A stretch of DNA of 8,910 bases from positions 1 to 8,910 of the forward strand of contig RFPR01000081.1 of the NCBI GenBank assembly GCA_009928265.1, in the 5' to 3' direction. Each line of letters starts with the position of its first letter. Position 1 is the stretch's first letter. Below are positions 1 to 5,153 of the stretch, piece after piece. The notes beneath the pieces were generated by a model that did not search any database, had not been told where the DNA came from, and worked only from the letters and a program-made list of their open reading frames with translations. The translations under genes and the position numbers were made by a program. This DNA comes from Pseudomonadota bacterium (lineage in GTDB: Bacteria > Verrucomicrobiota > Verrucomicrobiia > Chthoniobacterales > UBA6821).

Positions 1-287
1 GCGGTGGTGGCGGCCCAACCGTCGTAGACGACCCCGAGTTTTTCCCAAAGGGCGAGGAACTTTACTGTGACGCCGTCGACATACTCCTGCGGGGCGATTC
101 CCTCTCGCTCCGCGCTCTGCTGAACTTTCTGACCGTGTTGGTCGACGCCAGTCAGGAGGAAGACCTCCTCCCCAGTCTGGCGGTGAAAACGGGCGAGGAC
201 ATCGGCGAGAACCTTTTCGTAGGCATGCCCGATGTGGGGTGCCCCGTTCGTGTAGTCGATCGCGGTGGTAATGAAAAAGCGATTCAT
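1..287 (-). CDS. metG: Methionyl-tRNA synthetase, N-terminal part (cut by left window edge)
   Basis: This is the cytoplasmic class I aminoacyl-tRNA synthetase that charges tRNA-Met with methionine using ATP. Only the first 95 residues are visible. They form the start of the Rossmann catalytic domain: FFITTAIDYTNGAPHIGHAY at residues 4-23 contains the HIGH ATP-binding signature (18-21). LLTGVDQHGQKV (44-55) matches the family's TGxDEHGxK block, with Gln where many family members have Glu. The KMSKS loop and anticodon-binding domain lie beyond the window. The ATG overlaps the stop of the upstream TPR gene by four bases (ATGA), which suggests translational coupling. No Shine-Dalgarno precedes it. 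The product assignment is very secure; the rest of the gene cannot be judged. Confidence 0.95.
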   Translation of the reverse strand, partial: MNRFFITTAIDYTNGAPHIGHAYEKVLADVLARFHRQTGEEVFLLTGVDQHGQKVQQSAEREGIAPQEYVDGVTVKFLALWEKLGVVYDGWAATT

Positions 288-661
288 GGAATGGTTTGTG
301 TGCCGGTTTGCGATCCCGGTGTCTCGGGGGCGATTTTGGCACCCCAGGAGAGGATCCGGGCCTTTGTGCCTGCGGACTCGGCCTCTGGGATCTGGTGGTT
401 CCTCACATAAAACATGGAAAGGCTCGACCATGCCAGCTGGTCATTGGGCCTGAGTTGCGTGGCTCGGAGTCCTGCCTCGATCGCCTCGGGATAACGGCCG
501 GTCTTCATCAACGCCATCCCGAGGGCATGCCAACCGTCGAAGCCCTCCGGTTCGAGTTCGGTGCAGCGGCGGTATTTCTCCACGGCGGCATCCAGCTCCC
601 CAACCGCGATGTCGCCGCTCGCCTCGTCGAGGAGACGGGCGGCCTCGGCCGCTGGGTCCAT
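284..661 (-). CDS. Small TPR-repeat protein
   Basis: This 125-residue soluble protein consists almost entirely of tetratricopeptide repeats, which usually act as protein-protein docking surfaces. Three helical-hairpin units can be seen at about residues 7-40, 41-74 and 75-108. The middle one (GWHALGMALMKTGRYPEAIE) fits the TPR consensus very well. The last 15 residues are Gly/Thr/Pro-rich and look disordered. No signal peptide or membrane segment is visible. The frame stays open upstream to 817, but that part overlaps the chaperone gene in another frame and has arginine/serine-rich shadow composition. I therefore chose ATG at 661, seven bases after the chaperone stop. A GTG at 679 is an alternative start. 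The gene overlaps metG by four bases. Its specific role is unknown. Confidence 0.82.
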   Translation of the reverse strand: MDPAAEAARLLDEASGDIAVGELDAAVEKYRRCTELEPEGFDGWHALGMALMKTGRYPEAIEAGLRATQLRPNDQLAWSSLSMFYVRNHQIPEAESAGTKARILSWGAKIAPETPGSQTGTQTIP

Positions 662-668
662 TGCCGGA

Positions 669-2195
669 TCAGGATCCACCGCGGCGGGTCTCGCCGCCGA
701 GGATCCGGAGCTGGGCGGCTCCGCGCGAAGCACGTAGCCACTCCTGAAAGAGCAGCTCCTGCTCGTTGGATAGGATTGTCTTGGAGAGGGCGTTGCTGTG
801 TTCCTTCCACTGGACATCGGTGAGCGGATCGCGTTTCTGCAGCCAGACGGCCATGGCGCCCCACGGTGCGGGCTGGAGCTGACCGAGTTCCCCTTCCTTG
901 AGGCCGAGGGTTGAGGAGACAGCAGCCTGCTGCTCTGGCGAGAGCTTCGGATCGGAGGGAGCGATCGGGCCGACCTGCTGTGTCTTGAGCCCCGCGGCCT
1001 TGGCTACATCCGCAAAGGATTTCCCGGATGACATGGCCGCGCGAATCTGCTCAAGGGACTTGGTGGCGGCGGCTTGTGCGGCTTGTGCGGCCTTCTGGCG
1101 CTTCAAAAGATCCGTGATCTTCTGGGTCACTTCAGCCAACGCAAGCTGACGGGCGGGAGAGGAGCTCTCGACCGTCACGAGGTAGAAGGTATTCCCGTCC
1201 TGGATGAGATCGGAAACTTCCCCTGTTTTCTGGAGACGGAAAGCCCCGGCCACGACGCCTGCAGGAAGACCGGCATCCTTCTCCTTGCTGCTGCCGTCGC
1301 GCTCGACGGCTGGGGACTTCTTTGCCTGAAGGGAAGCCTTCGTGGCGGCTTTCGCAAAGTCGACTCCTTTGGCGATCTCTGCACGGATCGCCTTGCCCGC
1401 AGCCTCGGCCTGATCAGCCAATTTCTGGAGTGCGGAGGCGCGCTCCTTGCCCTCAAGCTTCTGCGAGGCAGCGGGGAGTTCGAAGGAAACGAAAGCGATG
1501 TCGCGTGTCTCCGGGGCAACGAGTCCCTGTTTGTTACGCTCGTAGAAGGCGGCGATCTCCTCCTGCTTTACCTCGGCGGTCTTGGTATAGGAATCGCTCT
1601 CGAAACGCAGCATCTGGGCGGTGACCGGTTGGTAGATCCGAGCGGCCTGACGCACCTGGGTTTCGCCGACGGCGACAGGCGAGGTGATCACACGGTAGAG
1701 GGAGGTCGTCCGGACGGAATCACGTACGATCTCCTCTAGCTGACGCTCGGTGAATCCCTTGGGCGCTAGCTGTTCCTGAAGAAAGGTCGCATACTTGGCT
1801 GAATCAAAGGCACCCGATGTTTGAAAAATCGTAAGCCCCTTGATCACCGAGGCGACCTGGTCATCGGTCACCCCGATACCAAGCAGCGGCGCCTCGTGGC
1901 GCATCACGGCGACATTCAGGATGAAATCGCTCAGGGAGGACTGCTCGTCGGATCCCAACCCGCCGAGATCTTTTACAAAATCGGTGAGCCCGAGACCGAG
2001 TGCGAGTCCGTAGGCGCGGGCTTCGCGGTCGACCTCAGCGCGTTGGACCGTGCGGCCATAGATTTCGAAGACATCATTGCGTCCGAACTTGTGGAACTTG
2101 TCAGTCGGATTGTAGAGCCAGATGAAGGCGACGATCGTCAGGATCGCGACGATGAGCATCAGGACCTGCTGGTTTTTTCGGAGGACGGCGAGCAT
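669..2195 (-). CDS. Membrane-anchored SurA/PpiD-like periplasmic chaperone
   Basis: This 508-residue protein resembles the PpiD class of inner-membrane-anchored folding factors, which hold newly exported proteins in the periplasm. A short basic N-terminus (LRKNQQ) precedes one hydrophobic segment at about residues 10-28, which predicts an N-in anchor with a long periplasmic part. Residues 35-220 fit the SurA_N helical chaperone domain (FTERQLEEIVRDSVRTTSLY). Residues 230-355 resemble a parvulin domain, ending GAFRLQKTGEVSDLIQDGNT then FYLVTVE, as in PpiD. I could not identify the catalytic histidines expected of an active parvulin, so it may be a chaperone only. The C-terminal part is Ala/Gln/Lys-rich and helical. 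The start at 2195 puts the anchor at the N-terminus. No Shine-Dalgarno is seen. The TPR gene follows after seven bases. Confidence 0.85.
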   Translation of the reverse strand: MLAVLRKNQQVLMLIVAILTIVAFIWLYNPTDKFHKFGRNDVFEIYGRTVQRAEVDREARAYGLALGLGLTDFVKDLGGLGSDEQSSLSDFILNVAVMRHEAPLLGIGVTDDQVASVIKGLTIFQTSGAFDSAKYATFLQEQLAPKGFTERQLEEIVRDSVRTTSLYRVITSPVAVGETQVRQAARIYQPVTAQMLRFESDSYTKTAEVKQEEIAAFYERNKQGLVAPETRDIAFVSFELPAASQKLEGKERASALQKLADQAEAAGKAIRAEIAKGVDFAKAATKASLQAKKSPAVERDGSSKEKDAGLPAGVVAGAFRLQKTGEVSDLIQDGNTFYLVTVESSSPARQLALAEVTQKITDLLKRQKAAQAAQAAATKSLEQIRAAMSSGKSFADVAKAAGLKTQQVGPIAPSDPKLSPEQQAAVSSTLGLKEGELGQLQPAPWGAMAVWLQKRDPLTDVQWKEHSNALSKTILSNEQELLFQEWLRASRGAAQLRILGGETRRGGS

Positions 2196-2336
2196 GGAAA
2201 TCAGTGGATGGGGAATGGGTGATCGGCTATCGGGCCTGAAAAGGCGATTCTTTTGACTACTGGGAGAGGCCCTTCAAGGCAAGCCCGGGGAGGTGAGCGA
2301 CCCCTTCCCCATCACCTATCTCCTGCCCCTCATCAG
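2196..2336. other. Intergenic spacer with imperfect inverted repeat
   Basis: This 141-bp gap separates the CYTH-Nudix gene from the chaperone gene. It holds an outer inverted repeat of 14-base arms (2207-2220 and 2300-2313, 13 of 14 paired) and an inner 6-base pair GGGCCT/AGGCCC (2232-2237 and 2267-2272). RNA from either strand could fold into a long stem. The region probably carries the chaperone promoter and leader, but I found no convincing -35/-10 pair. There is no stem followed by a T-run that would mark a terminator. Confidence 0.4.
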
Positions 2337-3203
2337 CTACTTATTGACTGCGGCAGCCAACCTGCGGACGGCCTTGGTGAGTCCGGGATCCTCCAGCATC
2401 TCCAGAGCGTCGCTAAAGGGAAAAAGGCGGCGGCGGCGGACATTCTCTTCAGGCCAGCTCTTCAAGAGCTTGGAAATTTTCATCGCGTAGAGCTGAAGAT
2501 GACGGCCGTCGAGCATCTGGCAGCGGGTGCGAAGATCCTGTCGGAGAGTTCCCAGTACGCCGGCCTCCTCGACCGCCTCCATGACGGCCACCTCGTGGGG
2601 GGTCATGTCGGGCTCTTGACGCCCCTTGGGGAAGATCCAGCGGCTTCCCGAGGAACTGGTGATCAGCAGGAGATGCAGTCGCCTGTCGATGAACGTGTAG
2701 GGGACGATGCCCAACTGGCACATCCCCGTGGGTTCGGGGGCACCGTGGATCGCCATCTCGGAGGTCTGATACTCCTCGCGTCGAGTCACTTCCTCACCCA
2801 AAAAATCGGGCTTTTTGAAGGATCTGGCCGATTCGGCATCCGGGAAGAAAATCTCGGCAAGGCGCAACGGGGCGTGCTCTCCGGTGAATTCGTCGATTTT
2901 CATCCTGAGGCGGCCGACTTTCATCATGTGACGAATCCGGCAGATACGCTGCCCCTCGGTGAAGGGCCAGAGCTTGTCAAATTGACCCTTGGTGATCCGG
3001 ATCTCCTGTCCCGTCACCGAGCGCCCCGTCCTGTCCCGTGCCGAGAGATAATGGCTTCGCCCTTCGCGCCGGACACGGAGTTCCTGACCGCGTTCCCGAA
3101 CGACATAACCCTGCTCGATCTCGATTCCGCGAGCCCTTGCCAATTGGGAGGGGGCGGAGACAACGAGGAATTTGCGGCGGACAGTGGCTGGGCTCTTCGG
3201 CAT
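2337..3203 (-). CDS. CYTH domain-Nudix hydrolase fusion protein
   Basis: This 288-residue cytoplasmic protein joins two phosphate-chemistry domains. Residues 8-152 match the bacterial CYTH (triphosphate tunnel) family: RRKFLV (9-14), QGYVV (31-35), ELRVRR (41-46), EIRITKGQFDKLWPFTEG (67-84), LAEIFFP (115-121) and the closing AIHG (151-154). The expected N-terminal ExExK is replaced by TVRRK, so the tunnel may not be catalytic. Residues 163-285 form a Nudix domain of the diphosphoinositol-polyphosphate phosphohydrolase-like type. FPKG (191-194) opens the Nudix box, and Glu209, Glu212 and Glu213 supply the metal-binding core. The first box Glu and the Arg are both Met (200 and 208), as in some DIPP-like subfamilies. 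Expected substrates are nucleoside or inositol polyphosphates, but this is not proven. An ATG at 3296 would overlap the tRNA; ATG 3203 fits the CYTH start. No Shine-Dalgarno is seen. Confidence 0.88.
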   Translation of the reverse strand: MPKSPATVRRKFLVVSAPSQLARARGIEIEQGYVVRERGQELRVRREGRSHYLSARDRTGRSVTGQEIRITKGQFDKLWPFTEGQRICRIRHMMKVGRLRMKIDEFTGEHAPLRLAEIFFPDAESARSFKKPDFLGEEVTRREEYQTSEMAIHGAPEPTGMCQLGIVPYTFIDRRLHLLLITSSSGSRWIFPKGRQEPDMTPHEVAVMEAVEEAGVLGTLRQDLRTRCQMLDGRHLQLYAMKISKLLKSWPEENVRRRRLFPFSDALEMLEDPGLTKAVRRLAAAVNK

Positions 3204-3221
3204 GGAGGTAATCTCTGGGGA

Positions 3222-3249
3222 TTGACAACTCGCGCCGCAGCCCCATGAT
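3222..3249 (+). promoter_or_regulatory. Probable sigma70-type promoter of tRNA-His
   Basis: A perfect -35 TTGACA (3222-3227) is followed after 16 bases by CATGAT (3244-3249), which matches four of the six -10 consensus bases including the key A and final T. The start would be near 3256, giving a leader of about 25 nt before the mature tRNA. A second TTGACA on the minus strand (3254-3249) makes the site a dyad, but it has no good -10. It could instead serve the divergent CYTH-Nudix gene. Confidence 0.5.
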
Positions 3250-3280
3250 GTCAACCCGCCTTTTCTCAGGTGGAAACGAT

Positions 3281-3353
3281 GGTGGCTGTAGCTCAACGGT
3301 AGAGCTCCGGTTTGTGGTACCGGCTGTTGCGGGTTCGAATCCCGTCAGCCACC
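3281..3353 (+). tRNA. tRNA-His (anticodon GUG)
   Basis: A complete cloverleaf can be drawn by hand. The acceptor stem is GTGGCTG (3282-3288) with CAGCCAC (3346-3352). The D stem is GCTC/GAGC (3291-3294 and 3302-3305). The anticodon stem is CCGGT/ACCGG around loop TTGTGGT, with anticodon GTG at 3314-3316. A five-base variable loop precedes a T arm with loop TTCGAAT (3334-3340). The histidine identity elements are present: the extra G-1 (3281) opposite discriminator C73 (3353). CCA is not encoded, so it must be added after transcription. The gene is the only plus-strand gene in the window. It diverges from the CYTH-Nudix gene and converges with ssb. Its 3' end is duplicated downstream. Confidence 0.97.
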
Positions 3354-3360
3354 CGTTTTC
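3338..3360 (+). repeat. Direct repeat copy 1: tRNA-His 3' end plus flank
   Basis: This segment covers the end of the T loop, the T stem 3' strand, the acceptor 3' strand, the discriminator and seven bases beyond the tRNA. It recurs at 3461-3483 with 22 of 23 identical bases. The core 3341-3360 is an exact 20-base match to 3464-3483. A duplicated tRNA 3' end is the classic shape of an integrase attachment site, but it could also be a local duplication. Confidence 0.9.
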
Positions 3361-3460
3361 TTGATTTGGCTGATGGGATGAGAACGCAGTTCGACTGCCC
3401 ACGCGTAAGCGCTATCCATGGAGGCGAAGCCTTTTCCGCAGAGCCCGCCGCAGGAGGGAT
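3361..3460 (+). other. Structured spacer between the tRNA-tail repeats
   Basis: These 100 bases separate the two tRNA-tail copies and hold several small perfect hairpins on the plus strand: GCAGT-TCG-ACTGC (3386-3398), GCG-TAAG-CGC (3403-3412) and AGGC-GAA-GCCT (3422-3432). CCGCAG also occurs twice (3436-3441 and 3448-3453). A plus-strand open frame runs from the tRNA through both repeats, but it overlaps the tRNA and resembles no protein. A structured RNA trailer of the tRNA transcript, or the remnant of a small inserted element, fits better. Confidence 0.45.
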
Positions 3461-3483
3461 AACCCCGTCAGCCACCCGTTTTC
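3461..3483 (+). repeat. Direct repeat copy 2: duplicated tRNA-His tail
   Basis: This second copy of the tRNA-His 3' end lies exactly 123 bp after the first. It includes a complete acceptor 3' strand CAGCCAC (3469-3475) that could pair with the tRNA 5' strand in place of the genuine one. The T-arm 5' half is not preserved and there is no second anticodon arm, so it is a tRNA tail and not a second tRNA gene. Confidence 0.88.
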
Positions 3484-3515
3484 CGAAAAGGATGAAGTCT
3501 GAATGATGAATAACG

Positions 3516-3551
3516 AAAAAAGGCCCTGTGTTGACCGGGCCTTTGTCTTTT
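3516..3551. terminator. Bidirectional Rho-independent terminator
   Basis: An 8-bp perfect stem AAAGGCCC/GGGCCTTT (3519-3526 and 3537-3544) encloses a 10-base loop. On the plus strand it is followed by a broken T-run (TTTGTCTTTT) and can end the tRNA-His transcript. On the minus strand the six A bases at 3516-3521 become a T-run after the stem and can end the ssb transcript. Its position between converging genes fits both uses. Confidence 0.8.
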
Positions 3552-3587
3552 GGTGCTAACAGCCTAATAGGCTTTAGCTATCCACCT

Positions 3588-3612
3588 CCTTTTTGAGCTT
3601 CGCTCAAAAAGG
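3588..3612 (-). promoter_or_regulatory. Perfect 11-bp hairpin across the ssb stop codon
   Basis: On the minus strand, CCTTTTTGAGC, a GAA loop and the exact complement GCTCAAAAAGG form an uninterrupted 11-bp stem. The TGA stop of ssb lies in the first arm. No T-run follows, so it is not a standard terminator. It more likely protects the mRNA 3' end or influences termination of translation. The tip GCGAAGC is the sequence known as an unusually stable DNA mini-hairpin. A second small hairpin, AGCC-TAATA-GGCT (3561-3573), lies just beyond it. Confidence 0.7.
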
Positions 3613-4077
3613 TATGTCGTCTTCCTCGATTGGAGGCTGTGAGGGCGCGGAGCCGCGGCTGAAGCCGCCACCGGAAGAGGGTTGCTCGCGGCGTGCGGGA
3701 CGCTCGGAATATTCCTCGTCGCCTCCACCGGAAGAGGATCCTCCCATCTTGGGCCCGAGCAGTTGCATCTCCTCGCCGACAACGCGGAGCTTGGACCGCT
3801 TCTGGCCGCTGGCTTTGTCTTCCCAGCTATCGAGTTGCAGGCGGCCCTCAATGTAGACCGGCTTCCCCTTGCGGCAGTATTCGCCGGCAATCTCAGCCAG
3901 GCGCCCCCAAAGGGTGACGTCGATGTACGTAACCTCCTCCTTGCGCTCCTCGCCGACCTTGTAGGTGCGGTTCACAGCGATGCCGAGATCGGTGACGGCG
4001 CTTCCTTTTGGGGTGTACTTGACTTCGGGATCACGGGTGACGTTCCCGATGATCATCACTTTGTTGAGGTTGGCCAT
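3604..4077 (-). CDS. ssb: Single-stranded DNA-binding protein
   Basis: This protein binds and protects single-stranded DNA during replication, recombination and repair, and recruits partner proteins through its C-terminal tip. The 157 residues match the bacterial family. An OB-fold occupies about residues 1-108 (MANLNKVMIIGNVTRDPEVK, YIDVTLWGRLAEIAGEYCRKG, VYIEGRLQ). A flexible linker of about 40 residues follows, rich in Gly, Ser and Pro. The acidic tip EEDDIPF (151-157) ends in the usual Pro-Phe. The gene is the last of the minus-strand housekeeping block, 87 bases after rpsF. A pyrimidine-rich leader without Shine-Dalgarno precedes it. Its stop codon is inside a perfect hairpin, and the shared terminator lies about 50 bases further on. 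Confidence 0.97.
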   Translation of the reverse strand: MANLNKVMIIGNVTRDPEVKYTPKGSAVTDLGIAVNRTYKVGEERKEEVTYIDVTLWGRLAEIAGEYCRKGKPVYIEGRLQLDSWEDKASGQKRSKLRVVGEEMQLLGPKMGGSSSGGGDEEYSERPARREQPSSGGGFSRGSAPSQPPIEEDDIPF

Positions 4078-4164
4078 AGGATGGGAGGAGCTGGAAGTTA
4101 GTGGTTAGAAGTTGGGGCGGGAGGACTGTTCGGATTGCTCCCAACAGCCTTCAGCCTAAAAGCC

Positions 4165-4509
4165 TTACTTGGCCTTCGCTGTCTTCTTGGCGGCCTTGCG
4201 GGCCTTGCCAGCGGGCTTGGCGGCTCCCTTGCGGAGGTAGTTCTGAAGAACAACTTCCTCGTCGAGGGTCAGCTTGGTCCGGATCTTGGCGATGGCAGCG
4301 GCCGGGGCGTTGACCACGTAGTTGACGAAGTAGGCGCTCTTGAGCTTCTCGTGCGGGTAGGCGAATTCACGGCGCTCGAGGCGCTGCACCTGCTCGACCT
4401 CTGCACCCTCGGAGGCGAGAAGCTTCTCGAGGCGCTCGACAAGGTCCTTGTTGGTCTCTTCCTTACCGGCGACGTTGAGGGCGAGAAGGATTTCGTAACG
4501 GTTTTTCAT
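4165..4509 (-). CDS. rpsF: 30S ribosomal protein S6
   Basis: S6 is a small-subunit protein that sits on the central domain of 16S rRNA together with S18. The 114 residues begin MKNRYEILLALN and contain the typical REFAYPHEKLKSAYFVNYV core (47-65). The C-terminal 20 residues are an Ala/Lys-rich basic extension (KARKAAKKTAKAK) that probably contacts rRNA. The ATG overlaps the pth stop by four bases, which implies coupled translation. The leader is A/C-rich with no Shine-Dalgarno. In many bacteria rpsF and ssb are followed by rpsR and often rplI. Here ssb is followed by a terminator, so S18 and L9 must be encoded elsewhere. Confidence 0.97.
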   Translation of the reverse strand: MKNRYEILLALNVAGKEETNKDLVERLEKLLASEGAEVEQVQRLERREFAYPHEKLKSAYFVNYVVNAPAAAIAKIRTKLTLDEEVVLQNYLRKGAAKPAGKARKAAKKTAKAK

Positions 4510-5132
4510 GGTTGTTCGGTTTGTTGGTGTTGGGATTTATCGGGAACGGAAAGCGCGTTGTAAAGGTTCATCGCCGTTTCCAGGCCCCGTTCGACCGCGC
4601 AGAGGACGGCCTCCGAGGAACGTGAAACGGCCTCCCTGATCACGGGGATTTCCTCGGGACGGAAGCGGGAAAGCACATGGCCTGCCAGATCGGCTCCCGA
4701 GGAGGCTCCCCCGACACCGATACGGAGGCGTGGCACCTGCTCGGTGGCAAAGTGAATGAGGACCGATTCAAGTCCCTTCTGGCCGCCCGAGCCCCCTTCG
4801 CGGCGAAGACGAATGGTTCCCGGGGGAAGAGCGACGTCATCGGCCACCACCAGCACGGAGCCATGGAGAATGCGGTAAAAACGGGCGTATCCGGCGACGG
4901 CTTCGCCGCTGAGATTCATGAAGGTTGCGGGTTTCAGCAGGACTAGGTCACTGCCGGGCACTTTGGCGACATGCGCGTCCCACTTGGCCTCCTTGGAAAA
5001 GCTGGCACCCAGACGGGAAGCCAATTCGTCGAGGACGGCAAACCCGGCGTTGTGACGTGTTCCCTCGTATTCCCTGCCGGGGTTTCCGAGACCCGCAATG
5101 AGGCGCAGCCCCGGGGCTTCAGAATCCGGCAT
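4506..5132 (-). CDS. pth: Peptidyl-tRNA hydrolase
   Basis: This cytoplasmic enzyme hydrolyses the ester bond of peptidyl-tRNAs that drop off ribosomes, which recycles tRNA. The 208 residues carry the family signatures GLGNPGREYEGTRHNAGF (14-31) with catalytic His27 and Asn17, FMNLSG with Asn73, and ADDVALPPG (97-105) with Asp98. The glycine-rich loop reads GGSGGQKGL (113-121). The usual His-Asn of E. coli (His113-Asn114) is therefore Gln118-Lys119, a change in a tRNA-binding position. RLRIGVGG (135-142) is normal. A polar Gln-rich tail closes the protein. The start lies 21 bases after the rplY stop. The pairing with rplY and prs is common in bacteria and supports the call. Confidence 0.95.
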   Translation of the reverse strand: MPDSEAPGLRLIAGLGNPGREYEGTRHNAGFAVLDELASRLGASFSKEAKWDAHVAKVPGSDLVLLKPATFMNLSGEAVAGYARFYRILHGSVLVVADDVALPPGTIRLRREGGSGGQKGLESVLIHFATEQVPRLRIGVGGASSGADLAGHVLSRFRPEEIPVIREAVSRSSEAVLCAVERGLETAMNLYNALSVPDKSQHQQTEQP

Positions 5133-5153
5133 GGGGAGAAAGAATCCGACGGA

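Noticed and set aside
350..708. Repeated GAGGATCCGG at 350-359 and 699-708
   Set aside because: It is a ten-base match of a GC-rich hexamer context inside or beside coding sequence, without structure or a third copy; chance is adequate.
662..817. Extended N-terminus for the TPR protein
   Set aside because: The extension overlaps the chaperone gene in another frame, is Arg/Ser/Pro-rich, and lies outside the TPR fold.
2253..3248. 331-codon plus-strand open frame opposite the CYTH-Nudix gene
   Set aside because: It is antisense to a gene with two clear domains, has no recognisable family pattern, and arises from the GC-rich codon bias of the real frame.
3464..3483. Second tRNA gene or tRNA pseudogene
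   Set aside because: Only the 3' tail is duplicated. No D arm, anticodon arm or intact T arm precedes it.
3338..3483. CRISPR array
   Set aside because: There are only two copies, the spacing is long, and the repeat is the tRNA 3' end; no cas gene is present.
3312..3506. Plus-strand 64-codon frame with the repeated peptide PSATRF
   Set aside because: It begins inside the tRNA anticodon loop. The repeated peptide only reflects the 123-bp repeat period, which is a multiple of three.
3581..3594. ATCCACCTCCTTTT resembling the 16S rRNA 3' end
   Set aside because: The match is short and imperfect, no rRNA sequence surrounds it, and the bases are explained by the ssb stop hairpin arm and its flank.
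4078..4164. Three AGCCT repeats and a 5-bp inverted repeat between rpsF and ssb
   Set aside because: Units are only five bases long with a long loop and no T-run. I see no promoter or terminator that can be defended.
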